The position numbers were made by a program, and so were the translations under genes. From contig NZ_NRQR01000004.1 of assembly GCF_002849595.1 (NCBI RefSeq), positions 100,863-164,862 on the forward strand: a DNA stretch of 64,000 nt, read 5' to 3'. Shown here in pieces: positions 28,328 through 36,118 of the stretch (positions are counted from its first letter, which is position 1; each line of letters starts with the position of its first letter). Under the pieces are notes generated by a model that worked only from the letters and a program-made list of their open reading frames with translations, ran no database searches and was not told where the DNA came from. This DNA comes from Luteimonas rhizosphaerae (GTDB lineage Bacteria; Pseudomonadota; Gammaproteobacteria; Xanthomonadales; Xanthomonadaceae).

Positions 28328-28792
28328 TTACGCGGGCCCGGCCTCGGCGCCGCCGCGTTGCAAGGGGTCCGGCAGGTCCGCCTCGGCATCGACGAACGAC
28401 AGCGACACCGAGTTGAGGCAGTGGCGCTCGTGGGTCGGCGGCGGGCCGTCGGGGAAGATGTGGCCGAGATGGCTGCCGCAACGCGCGCAGACCTCTTCGA
28501 CGCGGATCATGCCGTGGCTGGTGTCGCGCACCCGGCCGATGTGCGCCTCGTCGTAGGGCGCGAAGAAGCTCGGCCATCCGGTGCCGGAATCGAACTTCGC
28601 GCTCGAGCTGAACAGCGGCAGCCCGCACAGCCGGCAGCAGTAGGTGCCCTCGCGCTTGTTGTCGAGGAACACGCCGCAGAACGGCGCTTCGGTGCCGTGC
28701 TGCAGCAGCACGCGGCGCTCGTCGGCGGACAGGCCGGCTTCCAGCGTGGCGCGCTGTTCGGCGCTGGGCGGGGTGAGATCGAAACTGGACAT
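28328..28792 (-). CDS. msrB: peptide-methionine (R)-S-oxide reductase MsrB
   Basis: A 154-residue MsrB that repairs oxidised methionine. Zinc cysteines are CRLCG and CARCGSHLGH. The catalytic cysteine is in RHCLNSVSLSF, and SGTGWPSFF is the family signature. The start ATG at 28792 (MSSFDLTPPS) gives the usual length; an upstream extension is non-homologous. The last ~15 residues are a polar tail. Confidence 0.95.
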   Translation of the reverse strand: MSSFDLTPPSAEQRATLEAGLSADERRVLLQHGTEAPFCGVFLDNKREGTYCCRLCGLPLFSSSAKFDSGTGWPSFFAPYDEAHIGRVRDTSHGMIRVEEVCARCGSHLGHIFPDGPPPTHERHCLNSVSLSFVDAEADLPDPLQRGGAEAGPA

Positions 28793-29063
28793 GGGCATCC
28801 TGGCGGCAGCGCCGCGGCAAGCGTGGAAATCCACAGATGGCGGCAAGGGTGCGCCGTCTCAAGCGCTCCGCACGTGAACCCGTTCCTGCAGGCGCGTGCG
28901 CGCACGCGAACGACGCCACACGGACCGGCATTCCCGGTCGCTCTTCCTCTTCATTCCCGCTCTGACGGCACGCACAACTTCGGCGCAGCCGATGGAGCAC
29001 CAACGCATCCGGTTCGAACACCCGTCACCGGCGAACCACACGACGACGGGCGAGCCGATCGAT

Positions 29064-29867
29064 TCACCCCTTTGCCGGCTTCGCCACCTCGATCCACGTC
29101 GGCGCATGATCACTCGCCTTGTCCTCCAGCCGCACCCAGCGATCGACCCCGGCCGACTTCACCGACTTCGCCACCACCGGGTTCGCCAGCAGGTGATCGA
29201 TGCGCAGCCCGCGGTCGCGCTCCGCATGCTGGCGGAAATAATCCCAGAACGTGTAGACCGTCTCGTCGCCGAAGGTGTCGCGCAGCGTGTCCGTCCAGCC
29301 CTGTTCGAGCAGCGTCTCGAACGCCGCGCGGACTTCCGGCTGGATCAGCGCGTCCTTGCGCCAGGCCTTGGCGTCGTAGACGTCGGCATCGGTCGGGATC
29401 ACATTGAAATCGCCCATCAGCACCACCGGATGCGGCAGGCCGACCAGCGTCTTCGCGTGCCTCTGCAGCCGCTTCATCCACGCGAGCTTGTAGTCGAACT
29501 TCGGCCCCGGCTGTGGATTGCCGTTGGGCAGGTACAGCCCGCCGACGACGATGCCGTGCACCGCCGCCTCGAGATACCGGCTCTGGTCGTCCTTCGGATC
29601 GCCCGGCAGCCCGCGCCGGCTTTCCACCGGCACCACGCCGCGCCCGAGCAACGCCACGCCGTTCCAGGATTTCTGGCCCTGCCAGATCGCGCCGTAGCCC
29701 GCGGCGTCCAGGTCATCGACCGGAAACGCAGCGTCGGTCGCCTTGAGTTCCTGCAGCGCGACGACATCGGGCTTGGTCTCGGCCAGCCACGCCAGCAGAT
29801 GCGGCAGGCGCGTGGTGATGCCGTTGACGTTGAACGTCGCGAGCTTGAGGGTCTTCTTCGCCGCCAT
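29064..29867 (-). CDS. xthA: exodeoxyribonuclease III
   Basis: A 267-residue XthA/ExoIII endonuclease-exonuclease-phosphatase protein acting at abasic sites. Motifs: LATFNVNGI, LQELKATD, GLYLPNGNP, MGDFNVIPTDADVYD, LRIDHLLANP and the terminal SDHAP. The start MAAKKTLKLATFNVNG is at 29867. It belongs to the long ExoIII form with the YTFWDYFRQHAERDRGLRID stretch, shortened here to its key part. No frameshifts seen. Confidence 0.94.
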   Translation of the reverse strand: MAAKKTLKLATFNVNGITTRLPHLLAWLAETKPDVVALQELKATDAAFPVDDLDAAGYGAIWQGQKSWNGVALLGRGVVPVESRRGLPGDPKDDQSRYLEAAVHGIVVGGLYLPNGNPQPGPKFDYKLAWMKRLQRHAKTLVGLPHPVVLMGDFNVIPTDADVYDAKAWRKDALIQPEVRAAFETLLEQGWTDTLRDTFGDETVYTFWDYFRQHAERDRGLRIDHLLANPVVAKSVKSAGVDRWVRLEDKASDHAPTWIEVAKPAKG

Positions 29868-29943
29868 GGCCGCCTCGCGTGGGAACTGCCGCGACCTTAG
29901 GCGCCCGGCGCGTGCGCCGCAGTGAAACCCGCGGCCCGCCCGC

Positions 29944-30162
29944 TCAGCGCTTCAGACCTTTGACGACCTCCGATACGTTGAGGCCCAGCTCGAGCTGCAG
30001 CCGTACGTACTCGCGCTCCTTGCGCGACAGGCTGCGACCCAGCTCGATGCGCACGTCCTCCGCCTGCAGGATGCGCAGGATCCGCGGCAGCGCCGAGCCG
30101 ACCGCGTCGGGTCCGTATCCCGCCTCGCGCAGGGCGGCAGTGATGAGGGATTCGGTGTCCAT
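29944..30162 (-). CDS. small conserved protein
   Basis: A 72-residue helical, charged protein of unknown function, beginning MDTESLITAALREAGYG and ending EVVKGLKR. It lies 76 bases upstream of xthA on the same strand. It has no signal peptide or membrane segment. Its amphipathic helices (RILRILQAEDVRIEL; RKEREYVRLQLELGL) suggest a small binding protein. Coding likelihood is supported by clear codon-position bias and an upstream AACCGGATG-type start region without strong Shine-Dalgarno. Confidence 0.6.
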   Translation of the reverse strand: MDTESLITAALREAGYGPDAVGSALPRILRILQAEDVRIELGRSLSRKEREYVRLQLELGLNVSEVVKGLKR

Positions 30163-30291
30163 GGTGCATCCGGTTCGGCGGGGGCTTGCATTGTGCGCCG
30201 CGCGCCGCCGGCACACGACAGGCGTGCGGGACGTGCGAGGCATGCTCCGGCGCTGTCGGCCGGTCCATCCGCCCGCGGATTATCATGCCGG

Positions 30292-31191
30292 ATGATCGAA
30301 GACCTCGACTCGACGCTTCGCGAGCGGCTCCGGCTTGCGACCCCTGTTCCCGTCGCGTTCGAGCGCGGCAATGCGGTCGCGTTCGACGGCTACACCCGGC
30401 AGCGCATCGACTATCGCGGCCTGGAAGGCGACACCATTCCGGCCTTCCTGTTCACGCCGACGGCGCAGCCCGCCGAGGGCGGCGTCGTGGTCTTCCACCA
30501 GCACAACGGCGAATTCCACTTCGGCAAGAGTGAAGTCGCCGGCATCGTCGGCAGCCCGCACCAGGCCTTCGGCCCGGCGCTCGCGCGTCGCGGCCTCGCC
30601 GTGCTGGCACCGGACGCCCTCACATTCGAGGATCGCCGCGGCCAGGTCCACGGCGTGGAACCGCACTACTACGACTGGCTGCAGCACTACAGCGCCATGA
30701 GCTACCGCCTGCTCGACGGCGACACCCTGATGCGCAAAGGCCTCGACGACGCACAACGTGCGTTGAGCGTGCTGATCGACGCGGCCGAACTGGACGCACG
30801 CCGCGTCGGCATCGCCGGCCATTCCTACGGCGGCTACACCGCGCTGTACCACGCCGCCGTCGATCCGCGCTGCCGCTTCGCCTGCATCAGCGGCGCGGTC
30901 TGCAGCTTCGACACCCGCCGCCGCGAAGAAACCGGCATCACCCTGTTCGAAGCCGTCCCCCGGCTCGCGCAGCTGCTCGACACGCACGACTTGCTAGCTG
31001 CGATCGGGCCGCGCCCGACGCTGGTCGTGTCGGGGACCGAGGACAAGTACTCGCGGGATGCAGATCAGGTCGTGGCGCGGGTCGCCGGGGACTTCATCAC
31101 CGCGCTTCGCGTCGAGCGTGGACATGCGCTCGATCAGGAGCGGTTCGATGCGATCGTCGAGTGGCTCGTCGCGCAGGCGACGCGCGGCTGA
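30292..31191 (+). CDS. alpha/beta hydrolase (dienelactone-hydrolase-like)
   Basis: A 299-residue alpha/beta hydrolase of the acetyl-xylan-esterase/dienelactone type. It has the oxyanion-side HQHNGEFH, nucleophile GHSYGGY (residues ~169-175), acid in SGTEDKYSRDAD and a terminal His in ERGHALDQ. It is cytoplasmic, with no signal peptide. It is divergent from the small gene ending near 30162, with 129 bases between. Substrate unknown. Confidence 0.87.
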   Translation: MIEDLDSTLRERLRLATPVPVAFERGNAVAFDGYTRQRIDYRGLEGDTIPAFLFTPTAQPAEGGVVVFHQHNGEFHFGKSEVAGIVGSPHQAFGPALARRGLAVLAPDALTFEDRRGQVHGVEPHYYDWLQHYSAMSYRLLDGDTLMRKGLDDAQRALSVLIDAAELDARRVGIAGHSYGGYTALYHAAVDPRCRFACISGAVCSFDTRRREETGITLFEAVPRLAQLLDTHDLLAAIGPRPTLVVSGTEDKYSRDADQVVARVAGDFITALRVERGHALDQERFDAIVEWLVAQATRG

Positions 31192-31314
31192 GATCACCGC
31201 AACACACCAACACCCGCTCGATCGCAGCACTCTGGCCACGGCCCGCATTCCAGACACGTGGGTCTGAAACTGCCCGCGCCGCACCTGGTGCGACGCACGT
31301 TCCTCGCCAGCCCG

Positions 31315-31674
31315 TCAGACGAAATCGGACGCTTCGTAGAGCGGGCGGATCTCGATCTCGCTCGGTCCGGGCATCGGATTCGGGCAACGCTTCACCCAGG
31401 CGACTGCTTCGTCCATGTCCACGACCTCCCACAGCCAGAAGCCGGCCACCAGCTCCTTGGTCTCGGCGAACGGCCCGTCCACGACGGTGCGGCCCGCGCC
31501 CGAAAACAGGACGCGCTTGCCCTGCGAGGTGGGCTTCAGCCCGTCGCCGTCCTTGAGAATGCCGGCCTCGATCAGCGCCTCGTTGTACTTGCCCATGGCC
31601 TCGAGCAGCTCGGGCGTGGGCAGAATCCCCGCTTCGCTGTCCTCGGTGGCCTTCACAAACACCATCACACGCAT
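31315..31674 (-). CDS. YCII/DGPF-domain protein
   Basis: A 119-residue member of the YCII-related (DGPF) family. It begins MRVMVFVKATEDSEAG, and the conserved DGPFAETKELVAGFWLWEV is complete, with the conserved histidine replaced. Such proteins are often encoded next to ECF sigma factors of the SigJ type, but here it stands alone. The ATG is at 31674 with GAGGAGACG upstream. Biochemical role is unknown. Confidence 0.9.
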   Translation of the reverse strand: MRVMVFVKATEDSEAGILPTPELLEAMGKYNEALIEAGILKDGDGLKPTSQGKRVLFSGAGRTVVDGPFAETKELVAGFWLWEVVDMDEAVAWVKRCPNPMPGPSEIEIRPLYEASDFV

Positions 31675-31883
31675 GATCGTCTCCTCATGGCGGGCAATTC
31701 TTGCCGCCTGTGGTGGTACGACGATCGAGGCTCGGCCAGATCGACATCCAGCTGCACCGGGCATCCGACACTAGACTCGCTGGCTCGGTAAGTGCACCTG
31801 GAACCGTCAACTCGTCGGCCGCGACAGGCGTTCCACCAGCGTGTCGCTGAGGTCCGGCGTCGAATTGAAGGGTTCGCCAGCCC

Positions 31884-32324
31884 TCACAGCCAAGGCGCCT
31901 CACCCAGCACGACCTTCCGGTAATAGCTGACATTCGCGCGCATCGCGTAAAGAACAGCGAATCCAGAGCTCACGCCACGGGCGAGCCTGCCAAACCCCAT
32001 CAATTCCAACAACACGCCTAGCGTCACGGCGCAGATGAAATACACGACGGCCTGCCGCCACAGCCCTTTGATCAGGAAATAGATTGGGCCAAAGAAAAAA
32101 CCCAAGAAGTTGAAATTCACGCTCATGCGTTCACCAAACCGCAGGTTCTGGAAGTCAGGCAGCTTCGGCCCACCGGCCTGTTGGATCAGTCGGAACCTGC
32201 GCTTCCACGAGTCCGAGACATCAAGACCAGCGATCGCATCGGGCTTCGCGCTGGCTGTCGACGTCGGGACTAGCTTCGCAATCGGAGGCGCGTAGGGTCC
32301 CGCAGAATTGTAGGGGTCAGTCAC
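31884..32324 (-). CDS. DUF2628 membrane protein
   Basis: A 146-residue DUF2628 protein. A soluble N-terminal ~65 residues (Ala/Pro-rich, then LDVSDSWKRRFRLIQQAGGP) precedes the membrane part: NFNFLGFFFGPIYFLIKGLWR, shown here to its core, and a second hydrophobic helix VYFICAVTLGVLLELMGF, then a short cytoplasmic end. Local GC is visibly lower than in neighbouring genes (runs such as AAAGAAAAAACCC at 32092-32104), consistent with recent acquisition. Function unknown. Confidence 0.8.
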   Translation of the reverse strand: MTDPYNSAGPYAPPIAKLVPTSTASAKPDAIAGLDVSDSWKRRFRLIQQAGGPKLPDFQNLRFGERMSVNFNFLGFFFGPIYFLIKGLWRQAVVYFICAVTLGVLLELMGFGRLARGVSSGFAVLYAMRANVSYYRKVVLGEAPWL

Positions 32325-32447
32325 GATGAGTCCTTTCAGTGTGGGTGGTTTGGCAACGGGATAAGCAGTTCTAAGCTGACAGGTAAGCGAACCTGGAGCT
32401 GCTAGCGCGGTCGAACGTCGAGCCGGCGACTTCCGCCGGGAAAGCCG

Positions 32448-33098
32448 TCAACGCCAGAAGGCCCACCAGGGTTTCGTCCTTGGAATGGCTGGCGCCGCAG
32501 GCAGCGGCCTGGGCGCGAATGGCGTGGGCCATGTCGGGCTCGTATTGGCAGTTCCGACGAGTTCGAACGCGTCGCAGGCGTGCATGTTTTCGGCCCAGAG
32601 TCCCGTGATGTTGCGCAGCGTGGTCCCCATCCCCAGCGGGCCCTCGGCAGGGATCTGTTCCAGTTGCTGCAGCGCCTCGCGCAGTTGGGACTCGAGCTGG
32701 CCTTCTTCCCCCATGCAGTCCAGCTCTTCGGTTCTCACCAGGATGTTCGCGTAGGGCTCCTGTGCCATGCGCGTCGACCACGCCTCGTAGAGCGCGAATT
32801 GATCGTCATCCAGCGATGCCCGCATCAGAGGAGCGCGCGCACGCAGACGCTCGACACCGGTGTTCCGGTCGCAGATCAGATACGCGTAGCTGCGACGCTC
32901 GTCATCTCCATCGATGTCGTCATCGCTATCGACCTCGGCCAGCCGCATGTCCGACGCAACGAACAGAAGGAGCCAGAAGAGCGGTACGCATTCGCCGGCC
33001 TCGTACTCGACACCGGACTGCTCGAAGAACGACGCCCACGCATCCGATTTAGGCAGCGACTGGACGTTGGTGCAATGAAGATATACGCGGTTGGACAT
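32448..33098 (-). CDS. orphan acidic protein with aromatic C-terminal end
   Basis: A 216-residue cytoplasmic protein I do not recognise. It starts MSNRVYLHCTNVQSLPKSD, has an acidic stretch EVDSDDDIDGDDERR at ~58-70, a helical glutamate-rich middle (EEGQLESQLREALQQLEQI), and ends with a basic-aromatic PWWAFWR. Composition and setting among orphan genes resemble immunity or toxin-linked accessory proteins, but no toxin gene is beside it. Lower GC than its chromosomal neighbours. Confidence 0.6.
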   Translation of the reverse strand: MSNRVYLHCTNVQSLPKSDAWASFFEQSGVEYEAGECVPLFWLLLFVASDMRLAEVDSDDDIDGDDERRSYAYLICDRNTGVERLRARAPLMRASLDDDQFALYEAWSTRMAQEPYANILVRTEELDCMGEEGQLESQLREALQQLEQIPAEGPLGMGTTLRNITGLWAENMHACDAFELVGTANTSPTWPTPFAPRPLPAAPAIPRTKPWWAFWR

Positions 33099-33263
33099 TG
33101 TTGACGCCCTGGTTGGACCGGATCGCGAATGAGTGGCGGCTTGGAAGAGCGCTTATCAATCCTGGCAACCCGTGCACGGATCGAATCGGGACATGCGCGA
33201 ACTTGAACGCCAGAGGATGCGACAAGCGAAGTTGCATGGAGGCACGTGGACGCGAGAGCGTCG

Positions 33264-34697
33264 TCATACATGCGTTCCCACCGGCGCTGTCATCGGCGCA
33301 TCAGGCAGGCGTTCGATCCGTTCGCGCAGCGTCTCAACCCGGCTCGGGTCATCGATGACGACGTGGGTCTGGTAATAGAACTGGCCCGTCGGTTGCCCGC
33401 CCTGGCGGAAATCGATGCGCACCCTGCGCGCATAACCGCGGACCAGAATCAGCTGATCCTTGAGCCCGTTCTCGAACGGGGCACCGTAGCGGTCATCCAA
33501 CGCCTGAAACGTCGCTGGGCGCAGGCGGATCGACACGTTGCGCGGGTCCTTGTAGTCCAGTTCGGAATTCAGGTACACATCGCCGCCGACGCGGGACGAC
33601 GCGCGCACCCGGAGCAGAAAGAAGCCTGGCACGTAGGCCTGCCCGTCCGATTCGGTGAACTCCGCTACATCTGCAGCCAGCGCAATGGCCTCGAGCGCGG
33701 TCGTCGGTGCACCAAGGCCCGTGACGTACATTGCCTGCATTACGTCCTCGAGCAGCGGTCGGCCCTTGCAAGTTCGATCCAGCAGGCGATCGGGGCTGAC
33801 GGGCAATACGTTTAGCGCGGCCGAGTAAGCGACCCCCGCCTGCTGGTGCCGACCTTTCGCCACTTCGCGCGCCCAGTCGACAAAGTACGCCGAGGCGATG
33901 ACCATTCGCGGGCTTGGATACTCCATCCGCGCCAGCGCCTGCTCGCCGTAGCGGATCGCATCCCCGGTGTCGCCGTGAACGCACAACCTGTGGGTCGCAT
34001 AGTTCCCGTGCGCATAGGCATCATCCACCACCGATATGCGCAGGCGATGCAGCATATCGATGCGCTCTTGGTCCGGCTCCGCCGTTTCCCATTCCCGGCT
34101 GATCAAGTCACCGAAGATCGCTCCGACGAGGGCCGCGTCATCCGGCCTGGCGTTGATCGCGCCACGGAACTTCAGCGCGGCCTTGTCGTTCTCACCCGAG
34201 ATCATCAACAACCGGCCCCAGTTCAGCGCCAACCAAGGATCCTCGGAATCGAGCGCGTCGGCGCGTTCGAGTGCAGCCCGTGCCGCATCGAGCCGCCCTT
34301 GGCGCATCAGCACGAAGCCGTGCACCACATGCGCGCGATCGAATGCGGGATCGCGATCGATCGCCCGGGCTAGCGCTGCTTCCGCAGCGTCGAGTACACC
34401 GGCTTCGTAGCGACGCCCGTCGTTACCACGGCGCAGCAGATATCGCGCCTGCTCGACCAGCGCTGGCGGCGAATCCGGCTCGAGTGACAAAGCCTGTCCG
34501 ATCAGAACGCCCGCACGTTCGACGTCAGGTGCGTCGACGCCGTTCGCGTCGAGCACTTCCCGCGCCTGCATCGCCAGCGCTTCAGCGCCGCTGCCTACGC
34601 CCGCTGACGACGCCGGCGCGGCCCACGCCAGCTGCCAAGTGACCAATAGCAGCAACGCTGCGAAACGCAGCATTCTTCCCCGTGCCGGACCACGCAT
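33264..34697 (-). CDS. exported TPR-repeat protein
   Basis: A 477-residue exported protein. A signal peptide (MLRFAALLLLVTWQLAWAAP, beginning eight residues into the open frame) leads to 34-residue TPR-like helical repeats (GQALSLEPDSPPALVEQARY; AIDRDPAFDRAHVVHGFVL; ERADALDSEDPWLALNWG), then a non-repeat C-terminal ~200 residues ending in ERIERLPDAP. The purine-rich GGAAGGGGGCGAGG before the ATG at 34697 decided the start. Probably a periplasmic scaffold; partner unknown. GC is a little below the flanks. Confidence 0.72.
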   Translation of the reverse strand: MRGPARGRMLRFAALLLLVTWQLAWAAPASSAGVGSGAEALAMQAREVLDANGVDAPDVERAGVLIGQALSLEPDSPPALVEQARYLLRRGNDGRRYEAGVLDAAEAALARAIDRDPAFDRAHVVHGFVLMRQGRLDAARAALERADALDSEDPWLALNWGRLLMISGENDKAALKFRGAINARPDDAALVGAIFGDLISREWETAEPDQERIDMLHRLRISVVDDAYAHGNYATHRLCVHGDTGDAIRYGEQALARMEYPSPRMVIASAYFVDWAREVAKGRHQQAGVAYSAALNVLPVSPDRLLDRTCKGRPLLEDVMQAMYVTGLGAPTTALEAIALAADVAEFTESDGQAYVPGFFLLRVRASSRVGGDVYLNSELDYKDPRNVSIRLRPATFQALDDRYGAPFENGLKDQLILVRGYARRVRIDFRQGGQPTGQFYYQTHVVIDDPSRVETLRERIERLPDAPMTAPVGTHV

Positions 34698-35253
34698 CCT
34701 CGCCCCCTTCCCTGTCGTGCGGCGCTGTCGCAATCGTCCGGTTTGCATCAACCGGACTCCCCGGGATGGACTTTAGCGCATCACATAACCATCCGCGGCG
34801 CTTGTGCAACGCTGCGCGTAGACCGGCCTCATGAACGCTCGGCTCGCGAGCCAAGCGCGCCGACGAGCACTGCCGACTCGCCTACGCCAGGACGCTGCGC
34901 GCCATGAGACAGCGGCGGCAACATCGCGCCAAAGGTGGAAGTCATCGCGAGCGCGAGACCGGCCAGCGAATCCCGGCCGTGCAGGAAGGCAATGACGGCA
35001 AACTAAAAGCAGAGTCCAAACGTGCGACACACACTGGAGACGGAAGCGCGATGTTCGCGTCCGCCCATCTGGTTCTGGCATCGACGTCAATACCTTGCAC
35101 CCGCTAAGGCGCGCCAGCCCGGCTTTCACCACGTGCGCTTCTCGCATAAAGCGCGCTCCGGCGCATATTGCACAGATTCGGCCGATTCCGTGCATATCGA
35201 AAATTTGCGGCTTTTCCTGATCGTTGATGCCAATGACGTAATGGCCGTACCGC
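34698..35253. other. 556-base gene-free stretch
   Basis: It lies between the TPR gene (start) and the dsbA-like gene (end), both on the minus strand, so it must contain the TPR promoter. An AT-richer patch at about 35155-35245 stands out. No coding frame here looks real. Confidence 0.5.
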
Positions 35254-35940
35254 CTAGCTCGGACCCGCCCCGTCCTGACCCACCTTGCCCGCCAAAATTT
35301 CGCGCAACGCCCGCTCGAACACCTCTACCGGCTGCCCGCCCGAAATCAGATGCCGTTGATCGATGATGGTCGCCGGCACGCTGTTGATGCCGCTGCGGAT
35401 GAAGAACTGCTCTTCGGCGCGCACCACGTCGGCGAATTCGTCCGACGCGAGAATCGCAGCGGCGCGCTCGGCATCCAGCCCCACGCTGCTGGCGATGCGC
35501 ACCAGCGTCGCGTGGTCGCTGACGTTTTCGCCATCGCCGTGATACGCCTGCAGCAGGGCGTGCTTGAGGTTGAACTGCAGACGTTCCTGCCCGGCCCAGT
35601 GCAGCAGGCGATGCGCGTCGAAGGTGTTCCAGGTGCGCTGGCGATCGCCGAAGCTGAAGCCGACCTCGGCGCCGCGGGCCTGGAGGTTGGCGCGGCCTTC
35701 GGCCAGCTGCTCGGGCGACATGCCGTACTTGCGGGCCAGGTGCTCGGCGATATCCTCGCCTTCCGGCGCCATCTGCGGGTTGAGTTCGAAGGGGCGCACG
35801 TGGAATTCCACGTCGACGTGGGCCGGCAGGCGCGCGAGCGCCTGTTCCAGCGCGGCGAGGCCGATGGCGCACCAGGGGCAGACGACGTCGGAGACGAAAT
35901 CGATGCGGAGCGGCACGCGCGCGGTGGGCACGGCGCTCAT
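35254..35940 (-). CDS. DsbA-family oxidoreductase (FrnE-like)
   Basis: A 228-residue thioredoxin-fold protein of the FrnE/2-hydroxychromene-isomerase-like DsbA group, cytoplasmic (no signal). The redox motif is CPWC in VSDVVCPWCAIGL at about residue 22. Other family segments are RPFELNPQMAPEGED, WNTFDAHRLLHWA, SVPATIID with the cis-proline, and HLISGGQPVEVFE. Its ATG overlaps the stop of a 56-codon remnant related to the hutU 3' end, which may once have been its operon partner. Likely role: disulfide or polyketide-type thiol chemistry; unproven. Confidence 0.9.
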   Translation of the reverse strand: MSAVPTARVPLRIDFVSDVVCPWCAIGLAALEQALARLPAHVDVEFHVRPFELNPQMAPEGEDIAEHLARKYGMSPEQLAEGRANLQARGAEVGFSFGDRQRTWNTFDAHRLLHWAGQERLQFNLKHALLQAYHGDGENVSDHATLVRIASSVGLDAERAAAILASDEFADVVRAEEQFFIRSGINSVPATIIDQRHLISGGQPVEVFERALREILAGKVGQDGAGPS

Positions 35941-36107
35941 GCCGGCACCCGCGACAGCTTGAGTCCCGGTTCCTGCGCACAGGCCCGACCGATGTTGTCG
36001 ACCGTAGCGGCGAGGCGCGTGCCGCCGGCGCCGGACGTGTCGAACCGTCCGTGGTCCCTGCAACGGTCACCTGGGTGTCGTGTATCGGATGCTGCGTAGC
36101 GCGTCAT
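35937..36107 (-). pseudogene. remnant of a urocanate hydratase 3' end
   Basis: A 56-codon frame whose last ~35 residues match the C terminus of HutU encoded at 42793. Compare RACAQEPGLKL with [11 protein letters not shown], and GAGGTRLAATVDNIG with [15 protein letters not shown]. By hand count about 65 of 90 bases align without a gap, far above chance. It reads in the same direction as hutU, so the two are direct repeats bracketing the autotransporter. The stop overlaps the dsbA-like start (ATGA). It is too short to be a urocanase. It could be a decayed duplicate, or the original hutU end with the insert behind it. Confidence 0.72.
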
Positions 36108-36118
36108 GGCTTCACCAT

